Positions 25,115 to 33,727 of a DNA stretch of 64,000 nt are shown here, piece after piece; within the stretch, counting starts at the first letter, position 1; every line of letters starts with the position of its first letter. Location of the stretch: the NCBI GenBank assembly GCA_016715825.1, contig JADJXO010000001.1, positions 113,501 to 177,500 of the forward strand, given 5' to 3'. The stretch is from Nitrospira sp. (GTDB taxonomy: Bacteria > Nitrospirota > Nitrospiria > Nitrospirales > Nitrospiraceae). Under the pieces are notes generated by a model. That model had not been told where the DNA came from. It saw nothing but the letters and a program-made list of their open reading frames with translations, and did no database searches. The position numbers and the translations under genes were made by a program.

Positions 25115-26602
25115 CTAGAGCACCCGCCAGGTGCGGCCGTCATTTTGGATGAGGCGGTCGGCTTCGACCGGTCCCCAGGTGCCGGCTTGATATTCGGGAA
25201 GCCAGCGTTGGCCGGATTTTTCCCAGGCTTCGAGGATTTGGGTGATCCAGGCCCAGGAGGCCTCGACGGCGTCACGCCGCATGAAGCGGGAGGCGTCTCC
25301 TGCCATCACGTCGAGCAAGAGGCGCTCGTACGCCTCTGGTGATGGTCGACCGAACACCTCCCCGTACTGGAAATCCATTTCAACCGGATGCGTCTGAGCG
25401 CGGGTTCCTGGCACGCGAGAGACGATGCGGAACGAGAGCCCTTCTTCCGGCTGAATCTTCAACGCTAGGACGTTCGGGGCTTGAGGATTTTGTGCATTGG
25501 CATTGAAGAGGATCTGCGGGATCTCTTTAAATTGCACGGCGACCTCACTAGCTCGTAGCGGCAACGCTTTCCCCGTCCGCAAATAAAAGGGAACTCCGGA
25601 CCAACGCCAGTTTTCTACGAAACATTTTACGGCCACGTAGGTCTCGGTCGTGGAATCGGGCTTGACGCCTTTCTCACGTCGATAGCCGGGGACCGGTGTG
25701 TCGTGGACCTTCCCTTCCGTGTACTGGGCGCGCACGGTGCACTTCTCCACATCTTTCACTGTAATGGGCCGCAAGCAGCGCAGCACTTCCATCTTGGCGT
25801 TTCGCACGACGTCCGGATCGAGGGAGTAGGGCGGTTCCATTGCAACGAGGCAGAGCAACTGCAGCAAATGATTTTGAATCATGTCGCGTAACGCACCGGC
25901 TTCTTCGTAATAGCTGGCTCTGGTGCCGACGCCTTCCGCTTCGCTCACCGTAATTTGGACATGGTCGACATATTTGTGGTTCCAGATCGGCTCGAAAATG
26001 CTGTTGGCAAAGCGTACGACCATGAGGTTTTGAACGGTTTCTTTCCCCAGGTAGTGATCGATCCGGAAAATCTGTGATTCGTCGAAGACGCGGCCTGTGA
26101 CCTCGTTGATGGCTTTGGCACTAGTCAGGTCCCGACCGACTGGTTTCTCTACGATGATGCGGGTATAGGGGGAGCGAGCGCCTGGGGTGCCTGCCAAACC
26201 GGAGTGGGCGAGGCCTTCGCAGACGGCGGTAAACGAACTGGGGGGAATACTGAGATAGAAAATACGATTGCCCGGGAGCTTGAATTTCTGCTCGAGTTCT
26301 TCAGCTCGCGCGTTAAGGCGCGCATAGGTTTGAGGGTCGTCGTTTTCCCCAGACAGATAGAACAGGTGTTCGGAAAACCTGTTCCACGTGTCGTCGATCA
26401 AAGCCTGCCTGGAATGCTTGACGACTCCTTCGCGGACCGTGGCGCGAAACTCTTCGTCGCTCATAGAGGTTCGACCTAGCCCCAAGACCAGATAGTTTGA
26501 AGGGAGGAGACCGTCGAGGAGGAGGTTGTAGACGGCAGGAATGAGACGTCGTTTGGCGAGGTCTCCAGATCCTCCAAAAATGACAAGTGTGCAAGGCTCC
26601 AC
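25115..26602 (-). CDS. zwf: Glucose-6-phosphate dehydrogenase
   Basis: About 495 residues if GTG 26602 is used. NADP-binding motif IFGGSGDLAKRRLIPA opens the protein, EKPVGRDL and RIDHYLGKETVQN form the active site, with the catalytic His in the latter. It oxidises glucose-6-phosphate to 6-phosphogluconolactone. The frame remains open to a TTG at 26770 and an ATG at 26740, but both overlap the end of gnd and lack ribosome binding sites; the family length supports the later start. It lies directly downstream of gnd, so the oxidative pentose phosphate branch is co-expressed, without a visible 6-phosphogluconolactonase gene. Confidence 0.88.
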   Translation of the reverse strand: MEPCTLVIFGGSGDLAKRRLIPAVYNLLLDGLLPSNYLVLGLGRTSMSDEEFRATVREGVVKHSRQALIDDTWNRFSEHLFYLSGENDDPQTYARLNARAEELEQKFKLPGNRIFYLSIPPSSFTAVCEGLAHSGLAGTPGARSPYTRIIVEKPVGRDLTSAKAINEVTGRVFDESQIFRIDHYLGKETVQNLMVVRFANSIFEPIWNHKYVDHVQITVSEAEGVGTRASYYEEAGALRDMIQNHLLQLLCLVAMEPPYSLDPDVVRNAKMEVLRCLRPITVKDVEKCTVRAQYTEGKVHDTPVPGYRREKGVKPDSTTETYVAVKCFVENWRWSGVPFYLRTGKALPLRASEVAVQFKEIPQILFNANAQNPQAPNVLALKIQPEEGLSFRIVSRVPGTRAQTHPVEMDFQYGEVFGRPSPEAYERLLLDVMAGDASRFMRRDAVEASWAWITQILEAWEKSGQRWLPEYQAGTWGPVEADRLIQNDGRTWRVL

Positions 26603-26708
26603 AGGAGGAAGGGTTTCCTTTGCAGGGCTAATATCGATCCGTTGACTTGTCGTCGGCCAAGCGCCATGTGATCGAACAAGTCCCCTGCAGATTATTCTGA
26701 TTCGAGCG

Positions 26709-27602
26709 TCACCGCCGTACGGCGTGACCTCCGAAGGCATTCCGGAGAGCCGCCAGCATCTTTTCTGCAAACGATTCGTCTTGCCGTGAGCGAAACCGAG
26801 TAAACAGGGCCGTGGTTAAGGTCGGAACCGGCACATCCTTCTCGATGGCGTCGGCAATCATCCAGCGGCCCTCGCCGGAATCTTGGACATAGCCTTTCAG
26901 GTGCTCCAGTTTGGGGTCTTGTTTGAGTGCGCCTGCGGCGAGCTCCAGGAGCCAGGATCGGACAACGCTCCCATGCATCCAGAGGTCGGCGACTCGTGCT
27001 AAGTCCAGTTTGTACTCGCTCTTCGCCATCAACTCAAACCCTTCCGCATAGCCCTGCATCATGCTGTACTCAATGCCGTTGTGGACCATCTTGACATAGT
27101 GTCCGGCACCGACGCCTCCGACGTGGGCCCAGCCGTTTTCCGGAGCGAGAGTCTTGAAGACCGGGGCAAGCCGCTGGACGACCGATTCTTCGCCGCCGAT
27201 CATCAGGCAGTATCCGATCGTCAGCCCCCAAATGCCGCCGCTGGTCCCGGCGTCCACATAGTGCAGACCCTTGTTCTTGAGCTCGGCGGCACGCCGCACA
27301 TCGTCGTGAAACCGAGTATTTCCTCCGTCAATGATGGTGTCACCGGGGCTCAACAGCGCAGCAACGGACGACACGGTTTCTTCCGTGGGTGCGCCCGACG
27401 GAACCATGATCCAAACGGCACGTGGTGCGCTGAGCTTACTCACGAGGTCGGCAAGGGATGACGATCCGACACATCCGTGGCCTTCACCCTGTTGAATCAG
27501 CTCGGTGGATCGATCATAGACGACCAGGCGATGCTGATCGCGCCGCAGACGGATGACCATGTTCATGCCCATTTTGCCTAAGCCGACAAATCCCAGTTCC
27601 AT
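26709..27602 (-). CDS. gnd: 6-phosphogluconate dehydrogenase, short form
   Basis: A 297-residue protein with the NAD(P)-binding GFVGLGKMGMNMVIRL at the N-terminus and a VDAGTSGGIWGLTIGYCLM catalytic segment. The GHYVKMVHNGIEYSMMQGYAEG helix holds the catalytic Lys and substrate-binding residues. The short length is that of the NAD-preferring decarboxylating GndA/YqeC-like type, not the ~470-residue NADP enzyme. It converts 6-phosphogluconate to ribulose-5-phosphate. ATG 27602 follows a GAAGGAG ribosome binding site. zwf starts ~106 bases downstream. Confidence 0.9.
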   Translation of the reverse strand: MELGFVGLGKMGMNMVIRLRRDQHRLVVYDRSTELIQQGEGHGCVGSSSLADLVSKLSAPRAVWIMVPSGAPTEETVSSVAALLSPGDTIIDGGNTRFHDDVRRAAELKNKGLHYVDAGTSGGIWGLTIGYCLMIGGEESVVQRLAPVFKTLAPENGWAHVGGVGAGHYVKMVHNGIEYSMMQGYAEGFELMAKSEYKLDLARVADLWMHGSVVRSWLLELAAGALKQDPKLEHLKGYVQDSGEGRWMIADAIEKDVPVPTLTTALFTRFRSRQDESFAEKMLAALRNAFGGHAVRR

Positions 27603-27740
27603 AAGCGCTCCTTCGTATGAATGATGGTCGCTGAAGATCCGGTGCTCGTTGAGTACTGTACGGGCAGGCTCGGTTTCGCACAAGTTGAAAACGAAATACG
27701 CTCCGTATGCAGAGGCAACCGGTGGCGTGCATCCCCGTGA

Positions 27741-28526
27741 TCAGTCGATCCGAGCAGGATTCGGGACATCCTTAAAGAGGAGATCGGCAAATTGCCTGGC
27801 AAAGTTGAGCTTGTCGGGGAGGGTCGTCGCTGTGAGGAATTGCCCAGCGAGGTCTGCAAGTGCCGGTTCACGTGAAAACATGAATCGATGGATATCCACC
27901 GGTGCGACCAACCAAAACCCTCTCAGACGAAAGAATGCCGAGATGCAATCTTCATAGAATAATGTCAAGAGGTAGTAGGCGGTTCCAGGTTTCTCTGCAA
28001 GATCCTGGGCTTTTCCGAGCTGGTGATAGCATTGGGCCTTGAGCCGAATCTGTTCATTGATGGAAGCCTGCTGCGGTCCTTGACGGAACCGCTGGTGCAC
28101 TTTTTCGAGGAGTGTGGCGCAGATACCGTCGTGGTCGTAGAGAATCCGACCCTTTCGAAGCAGGGAGGGAAGCCGGAGGGAATAGGCGAGATCGTCTTCC
28201 ACGGACTGGTACCCATGATAGCGAATATCCGCAAGTCGTTCGCCGACTCGGAGGATTTCGTGGTGGTCGGCCTCGCCCTTTACAAGGGCGATCACATCGA
28301 TGTCGCTGTGTGGCGTGATCGCCTTCCGTGCGCCTGATCCGACGAGGAGGACCCCTACCAAATCACCGCCTCGTCGGCCTTTCACATGTCGCAACACGAC
28401 CTCGAGGTTGTCCTCAAATCCAGGTGGTGGAGGAAGTTCGGGCTGTTCCGGCGGTTCAGGGACCTCCAGCAGCTCTGCATTCAGTTCTTCCCGAGAGGGG
28501 GAGCTTATCGCGGTATCTGAGTCCAT
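27741..28526 (-). CDS. Nucleotidyltransferase-fold protein
   Basis: A 261-residue protein. After a Pro/Glu-rich N-terminus (~1-38), a nucleotidyltransferase core has LLVGSGARKAITPHSDIDV, with the Gly-Ser turn at 63-64 and the metal-binding D75 and D77. The C-terminal half is helical (YYLLTLFYEDCISAFFRLRG), resembling the HEPN-like helical domain that often accompanies such cores. It could transfer a nucleotide to a protein or small molecule. No separate partner gene is adjacent, so a MNT-HEPN toxin system is not evident. It lies 138 bases upstream of gnd on the same strand. Confidence 0.7.
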   Translation of the reverse strand: MDSDTAISSPSREELNAELLEVPEPPEQPELPPPPGFEDNLEVVLRHVKGRRGGDLVGVLLVGSGARKAITPHSDIDVIALVKGEADHHEILRVGERLADIRYHGYQSVEDDLAYSLRLPSLLRKGRILYDHDGICATLLEKVHQRFRQGPQQASINEQIRLKAQCYHQLGKAQDLAEKPGTAYYLLTLFYEDCISAFFRLRGFWLVAPVDIHRFMFSREPALADLAGQFLTATTLPDKLNFARQFADLLFKDVPNPARID

Positions 28527-28701
28527 GACAGTCTCGGCATGATCATTATCACAGGTTCTGAATATCCCCTGATGGCGAAGGACAGATTCCCAATCTGGCT
28601 CGTTGTTGAGATGACGCCAGATGAACAGGAGCAGAAATCAGTCGCTGACATCTTCTTCCGGCATTCTATGGATAGAGGAGGAAGCTGTCAATGTGGAAGG
28701 G

Positions 28702-29733
28702 TCACCGCGAGAGGACTTTGGTAAAGATGCCGGCGGCTTCGTCGATCTGTTTCGCGGCGATGTTCAGATGGGTCACCGCTCGGTACGTGTTTCCACCCAG
28801 CGCATTGATGAGGACGCCCTGCTCTTTGAGCGCAGTCACCAGCTCAGTGGACGTGCGGCGCTCGTCGATGATGTCAAAAATGATAATATTGGTCTCCACG
28901 TGCTGAGGGACAATTTGGATCGTGGGAATTTGTTGCAGCAGGCGTGCAAGTTTCTTCGCATGTTCATGGTCGGTCTTCAGACGGGGGACATGCCGCTCGA
29001 GCGCGTAGATCCCGGCGGCGGCGATGATGCCGGCCTGGCGCATGGCGCCGCCATACATCCGACGGAAGCGGCGCGCGCGATCGATGACCTGTTGGTCGTT
29101 TGAGAGCAAGAGGGATCCGACCGGAGCCCCGAGGCCTTTCGATAAACAGATCGACACGGTTTCAAAGTGTTGGGCATACACCGTCGGCGGCAGCGTCGTG
29201 GCGGCGACGGCGTTGAACAGCCGTGCTCCGTCGAGGTGCATGGGGATTCCATGCCGGACGGCGATGGCACGGATTCGCTCGATGGTGGAGAGCGGATAAA
29301 TCGTGCCGCCTCCGGCGTTATGTGTGTTCTCAAGGCAAATGAGCGCTGTCGTGACGTTGTGGGGATCGTTCGGTCGAATAGCCGCTTCGACCTGCTCTGC
29401 AGACATGACGCCGCGCTCACCGTAGATCCAATGGAGTTGCACGCCCGCCAACGCGCCCGCAGCCCCTTGCTCGTAACGGACGATGTGACTCTTGCTGTCC
29501 ACGATAATTTCCTGTCCCGGCTGGGTCTGTGATCGGATGGCGAGTTGATTCGCCATCGTGCCGGACGGGACGAAGAGTGCGAAACGCTTGCCGAGCATGT
29601 TCGCTGCCATATCCTGAAGACGATTGACGGTGGGGTCTTCTCCATAGACGTCATCACCGACCTCGGCACGCGCCATGGCTTTCCGCATCTCGTCCGTTGG
29701 TTTGGTGACGGTGTCGCTCCGAAGGTCGATCAT
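28702..29733 (-). CDS. ltaE: Low-specificity L-threonine aldolase
   Basis: A 343-residue PLP enzyme. N-terminal MIDLRSDTVTKPTDEMRKAM, EDPTVNRLQ, HLDGARLFNA (Asp binding the pyridine nitrogen) and the Schiff-base lysine in SICLSKGLGAPVGS are all present. It cleaves L-threonine and L-allo-threonine to glycine and acetaldehyde. ATG 29733 has a GGAGGGAG ribosome binding site; a codon nine residues upstream is less likely. Divergent from the transporter gene at 29825, sharing a ~90-base promoter region. Cytoplasmic; length normal. Confidence 0.9.
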   Translation of the reverse strand: MIDLRSDTVTKPTDEMRKAMARAEVGDDVYGEDPTVNRLQDMAANMLGKRFALFVPSGTMANQLAIRSQTQPGQEIIVDSKSHIVRYEQGAAGALAGVQLHWIYGERGVMSAEQVEAAIRPNDPHNVTTALICLENTHNAGGGTIYPLSTIERIRAIAVRHGIPMHLDGARLFNAVAATTLPPTVYAQHFETVSICLSKGLGAPVGSLLLSNDQQVIDRARRFRRMYGGAMRQAGIIAAAGIYALERHVPRLKTDHEHAKKLARLLQQIPTIQIVPQHVETNIIIFDIIDERRTSTELVTALKEQGVLINALGGNTYRAVTHLNIAAKQIDEAAGIFTKVLSR

Positions 29734-29824
29734 GCGTGCTCCCTCCAGGGAATTCCCCATGGTTTCGGCATTCTAGCAGATAGAGTACGTACAGGCGAAA
29801 CGATAACTGATACAGTGCTGAGGC

Positions 29825-31108
29825 ATGGCCGAATCTGATACACCACGTCTGACTCGCTGCGCCGAGTGGCTCGGAGCTGAACGGGAAGAGCTTGTTCCCT
29901 TGGCCTGGGCGTTCGCCTATTTTTTCTGTCTCCTCTGCGGGTATTCCATTCTCCGTCCCGTTCGTGACGAAATGGCTATTGAAGGGGGGTTGCACAATCT
30001 TCCCTGGATGATGTCCGGAACCTTCCTGACCATGCTCTGCGTCACGCCGCTGTTCGGATGGCTGTCGGCGCGCTGTTCACGCTATCGGCTGCTGTTGACC
30101 GTCTACACCTTTTTCATCACCAATCTGGCGGCCTTCTATGTGGTCATGACGAGTCAGGTGTCACCGGAGTGGGTGGCCCGTGGATTTTTTGTCTGGTTGT
30201 CGGTCTTCAATCTGTTCATCGTGTCGATCTTCTGGAGTTTCATGGCCGATTTGTTTACCCCGGAGCAGGGTGCCAGGCTGTTCGGAGTCATCGCGGCAGG
30301 TGGAAGCAGCGGGGCTCTGGTCGGCCCGCTCCTGACGGCGGGTCTCACCTTCATAGCTTCGGTTCCTGTGCTCATGTTGGCGTCAGCGGTCTTTCTGTCC
30401 CTCTGCGTGGGTTGCATCTACCGGCTTGAACAATGGGGGCGTGGACGGTCCGACCATCATCGGCCCCAAGCGGGTGACCCGCTTGGGGGAGGGTTCCTTG
30501 CCGGGATTCGCCTGACCTTCTCCTCGCCGTATTTGCTCGGAATCTGCGGCTACCTGAGTCTTCTCACCATGACCGCTACGTTCCTGTATCTTGAGCAAAC
30601 GCGCTTGGTCTCCGACTATCTCGACCAGCCGGAGGCCCGCACGCGGCTCTTTTCTTCGCTGGATTTTACAACCAATCTACTCACGTGGTTGACGCAGGTC
30701 TTCATCACAAGACGACTGGTCAGCCGATTCGGGTTAATCGCGCCGCTGCTGTTTCTTCCGCTCGTCAGTCTGATCGGATTTGCGGGAATCGCCTTGTGGC
30801 CGACCCTTGCGGTCTATGTTGTGTTTTCGGTGTTGCGCCGAATGGGAGAGTACGCGCTCTCAAAACCGGCACGCGAAGTGCTGTTCACGGTCGTCAGTCG
30901 TGAAGAAAAGTACAAAGCGAAGAACTTCATCGATACGGCCATCTCACGCGGTGGTGACACGTCGACGGCCTGGCTCGTGACGGCCTTGAAAGCCTTTGGC
31001 GCGACGACGACTCACATCGCCTGGGCGGTGGTTCCCTTGATGGGAGTTTGGGCCTGGTTGGCTACCATGCTGGCCCGAGAAGAAAAGCGTCGGTCGGCAT
31101 CTACCTGA
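29825..31108 (+). CDS. NTP/NDP exchange transporter-like membrane protein
   Basis: A 427-residue protein with about 12 hydrophobic segments and short loops. The N-terminal YSILRPVRDEMAIEGG is typical of the ATP/ADP translocase (Tlc-like) and related COG3202 transporters. The SRYRLLLTVYTFFITNL and GVIAAGGSSGALVGPLLTAG segments follow as helices. Family members in intracellular bacteria and plastids exchange nucleotides; homologues in free-living bacteria have unclear substrates. It ends EEKRRS and is followed 67 bases later by a convergent lipoprotein gene. Inner-membrane location is clear; substrate is inferred only by family. Confidence 0.75.
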   Translation: MAESDTPRLTRCAEWLGAEREELVPLAWAFAYFFCLLCGYSILRPVRDEMAIEGGLHNLPWMMSGTFLTMLCVTPLFGWLSARCSRYRLLLTVYTFFITNLAAFYVVMTSQVSPEWVARGFFVWLSVFNLFIVSIFWSFMADLFTPEQGARLFGVIAAGGSSGALVGPLLTAGLTFIASVPVLMLASAVFLSLCVGCIYRLEQWGRGRSDHHRPQAGDPLGGGFLAGIRLTFSSPYLLGICGYLSLLTMTATFLYLEQTRLVSDYLDQPEARTRLFSSLDFTTNLLTWLTQVFITRRLVSRFGLIAPLLFLPLVSLIGFAGIALWPTLAVYVVFSVLRRMGEYALSKPAREVLFTVVSREEKYKAKNFIDTAISRGGDTSTAWLVTALKAFGATTTHIAWAVVPLMGVWAWLATMLAREEKRRSAST

Positions 31109-31175
31109 TTTGCTCCGAGTCGTGTATCGGCTGCGAGGTGAGAACCCAGTCAGCACTCGGCGCTGTAACACCCTG

Positions 31176-32006
31176 TTAGTCTCGAACGACAAACGAACCA
31201 ATCACATAGGAACTGGCACGTCCTGCTCTGGTCCCTCGTAGCCGCACCTCAGACACATCTCGCGTCCATTCGCGAATATTCCAGTTGCGGTCCGCCTTCA
31301 GCTCCGGCCAATACCACCAGGTTCCATCGCGTTTTCGGAACCATATTTGGATCGAGGTCTCCGGCAAGATGCGGATAGATTCCATGTCGAAATAGGCGGG
31401 CGCATGGTTTTCGGCGTCGGTGACCCAGATCTTGATCCACTGATTGAGGTCATGCGAGGAGAGAACCCGAGGAGTCTTAGCCCAATCCACATTGGTGCAT
31501 TTCCACTCGATCAGCCTCCCGAAGCCCCGCCCGAGGCCGTCTCCCGGACTCGGCAACGTATAGCACTCGATACCGGTTTCCATACTCAGATGGAAATGCG
31601 CCTGTCCCATGCTATCGACGTTGACATCGTACTTGGAACAGCGTTCCCGGTAGGTCCAGCAGTCATTATGCTTGGACGGATCACATATCTGTAGCTGGCC
31701 GGAAGGTGATCGGCCTGTTTTATGGGCGACGGTGGCTCTGGCCTGGGCGAGGATACGGTTCAACGCGCCCTCATCGTCGAAATCTACTACGCACTGTTGC
31801 GGGTTGCTCCCGTCAGGACGGGCTTGCACAACTTTGGGAGCCGGGCTTTCTCGTTCTCGCTCAGCAGCTTGTTCGGAGGTTGCTTGCGTCGGAGGTTCCA
31901 CGGGTTTCATGGGTTTCAGCTCCGCACAGGCCCCCAGTACGATTGCCGTAAACACACAGAGAATCACATGGAAACCGCGTCCATCCTGAGGGGTCTCAGA
32001 CCGCAT
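31176..32006 (-). CDS. Lipoprotein of unknown function
   Basis: A 276-residue protein with a lipoprotein signal, LCVFTAIVLGAC, where the acceptor Cys is the last residue. A Pro/Glu-rich linker (~35-75) follows, then a domain with Cys pairs (LQICDPSKHNDC, RERCSKYDV) and many Trp and Tyr residues near the end (TWWYWPELKADRNWNIREW). ATG 32006 is preceded by AAGGAGGA. It converges with the transporter gene. I do not recognise the family; it is probably an outer-membrane lipoprotein facing the periplasm. Confidence 0.7.
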   Translation of the reverse strand: MRSETPQDGRGFHVILCVFTAIVLGACAELKPMKPVEPPTQATSEQAAERERESPAPKVVQARPDGSNPQQCVVDFDDEGALNRILAQARATVAHKTGRSPSGQLQICDPSKHNDCWTYRERCSKYDVNVDSMGQAHFHLSMETGIECYTLPSPGDGLGRGFGRLIEWKCTNVDWAKTPRVLSSHDLNQWIKIWVTDAENHAPAYFDMESIRILPETSIQIWFRKRDGTWWYWPELKADRNWNIREWTRDVSEVRLRGTRAGRASSYVIGSFVVRD

Positions 32007-32228
32007 CGGTCCTCCTTTCGATCGTACAACCCGCGAGTCTGTTCGCCACCAACTGACTTGTGACCATCGTGCCCGAATTGGCTTCGGCGAAACGTTAACG
32101 GCGGTACAGAGTTTACCTGCTAAGAAAATGCGTGATATAGTCCGCGACGAACCCGGCGTATTTTCTCAGGGTCTCGCAAGGAAATGCAATGAATCGTTGC
32201 ACGATATATTTGAAGACTACCATCTCCC

Positions 32229-33596
32229 ATGCCGCCAGAAATCCCCAATAAGCTCTATATCGACAAGCTCTTAAAGAATAGCAGAAAAGTGTCGCTGGAG
32301 GTGGCTCGTCTTTCTGGTGCGGTGAAGTCGGCCACGCTTCATGCCATGGCTGACCGGGTCTTATCTGATGAATCGCCCCTTCTGGAGGCCAACGCCAAAG
32401 ATATTGAGGCCTTAGGAAAATCTCTCGACAGCGCCGATGCGAAAAATCGGATCAAGGCTGCGGTCGCGCGCGTGCGCGTAACGGCCGACCATATTAAGGA
32501 GATGGCAGATCGACTGCATCTCATCGCCGATCTGCCGGATCCCGTCGGACTCGTGACTTCCAGACAGGAGCGTCCTGATGGGCTGCAAGTGTCACGGGTA
32601 AGGGTACCGATCGGGGTCATCGGGGTGATCTCGGAGCGGAACCCGCTTATCATGGTGGAATCGATCGCGCTCTGTCTCAAGTCGGGTAACCTGTGCATCT
32701 TTCGCGGGGCTGGGGAATGGCGATGGACGCATCAGGCGATTGACGTTCGGTTGCAGGATGTGGCGGTAGCGGGTGGCGTGCCACCAGGGGCATGGGTGCT
32801 CATTGACCGCGATGAAAAGGAAGTGGCGCTCGAATTGATGCGAGCTGGAAAAGGGTTGGATGCCATGATCGTGCGAGGCGGACCCGGTTTGCGGAAAACC
32901 GCTGCAGAGCAAGTCAAGGTTCCAATCCTCTGTGATGACGGCGGGCTCACTCATTTGTATATTGATGAAGACACCGATCTTCCCATGGCGCAGAATCTGG
33001 TGATCAATTCAAAGGTGCAACAGACGGGGGCTGCCAACGCGCTCGATACGTTACTTGTGCAGCAGGTCGTGGGACGACAGTTCTTGCCTCCATTGATCAA
33101 TCGACTGCTGGATCAATTCAAGATCGAAGTACGCGCGTGCCCCAAGACGGTCGCGCTGATGGGGCAGATGGCGATGACAGGTCATACAGCCATCGTCCCA
33201 GCTACCGACGGTGACTGGCAGACACAATTTGCCGGTCCGGTTCTCGCCATTAAAATGGTGGAACATCTCAGTGAGGCCTTGCAGCACATTGAGACACATG
33301 GCCCCTGTCTTACCGCCGGGATTGCCACCAGTCGCTATGACTCGGCTATGCGGTTTACGCGAGAGGTCAATGCCGGTGCGGTACTAGTGAACGCGTCGAC
33401 CCGGCTTCACGCGGGTGACGGATTCGGGATGGGAACCGATCTGGGGCTGAGCGTGGGGAAGTTGCACGCTAAAGGTCCGATCGGCTTGGAGCAATTGACC
33501 TGCGAGAAGTACGTAGCCTGTGGGATGGGGCAACTCCGATTGCCGCATCCGGTTCCGGATACCTACTTTGATGCCATCATGCTCAAACGGCCGTAA
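32229..33596 (+). CDS. ProA-like gamma-glutamyl phosphate reductase lacking the catalytic Cys
   Basis: A 455-residue aldehyde-dehydrogenase-fold protein of the ProA family. It shows VPIGVIGVISE, LCLKSGNLCIFRG, IVRGGPGLR and a C-terminal LHAKGPIGLEQLTCEKY. ProA makes glutamate-5-semialdehyde for proline. Canonical ProA has a CNALETLLV-type segment whose Cys is the nucleophile; here it reads GAANALDTLLV with A269 in the Cys position. The preceding segment VPILCDDGGLTHLYID also differs from the usual VPVI..G.G.CH. So this may be a diverged, non-canonical paralogue, though the rest of the fold is intact. It stands alone; the spacer downstream holds a repeat. Confidence 0.72.
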   Translation: MPPEIPNKLYIDKLLKNSRKVSLEVARLSGAVKSATLHAMADRVLSDESPLLEANAKDIEALGKSLDSADAKNRIKAAVARVRVTADHIKEMADRLHLIADLPDPVGLVTSRQERPDGLQVSRVRVPIGVIGVISERNPLIMVESIALCLKSGNLCIFRGAGEWRWTHQAIDVRLQDVAVAGGVPPGAWVLIDRDEKEVALELMRAGKGLDAMIVRGGPGLRKTAAEQVKVPILCDDGGLTHLYIDEDTDLPMAQNLVINSKVQQTGAANALDTLLVQQVVGRQFLPPLINRLLDQFKIEVRACPKTVALMGQMAMTGHTAIVPATDGDWQTQFAGPVLAIKMVEHLSEALQHIETHGPCLTAGIATSRYDSAMRFTREVNAGAVLVNASTRLHAGDGFGMGTDLGLSVGKLHAKGPIGLEQLTCEKYVACGMGQLRLPHPVPDTYFDAIMLKRP

Positions 33597-33603
33597 GCGC
33601 CTA

Positions 33604-33714
33604 CTGAAAACGTTCCCCAGCTTCGTTCTCAGTCATTCGAACCACTCAACGTACCTTCACCGCGTACGCCTCGTGGTCCTCACTCCTTGCGGCCTTGCTT
33701 GGAACCGTTTTGAG
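33604..33714. repeat. Intergenic element with imperfect terminal inverted repeats
   Basis: The ~130-base spacer between the ProA-like and methyltransferase genes begins CTGAAAACGTTCC (33604-33616) and ends GGAACCGTTTTGAG (33701-33714), which are imperfect inverted copies. The inside, for example CTTCGTTCTCAGTCATTCG and CGTACGCCTCGTGGTCCTCA, reads like a non-coding dispersed element. I recall similar sequence between genes in Nitrospira genomes, but that is memory and not a search result. It resembles a small palindromic element or MITE. Confidence 0.4.
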
Positions 33715-33727
33715 CAGGCGCGGTACA

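Noticed and set aside
27741..28526. MNT-HEPN toxin-antitoxin system
   Set aside because: There is only one gene with both parts and no separate toxin gene beside it.
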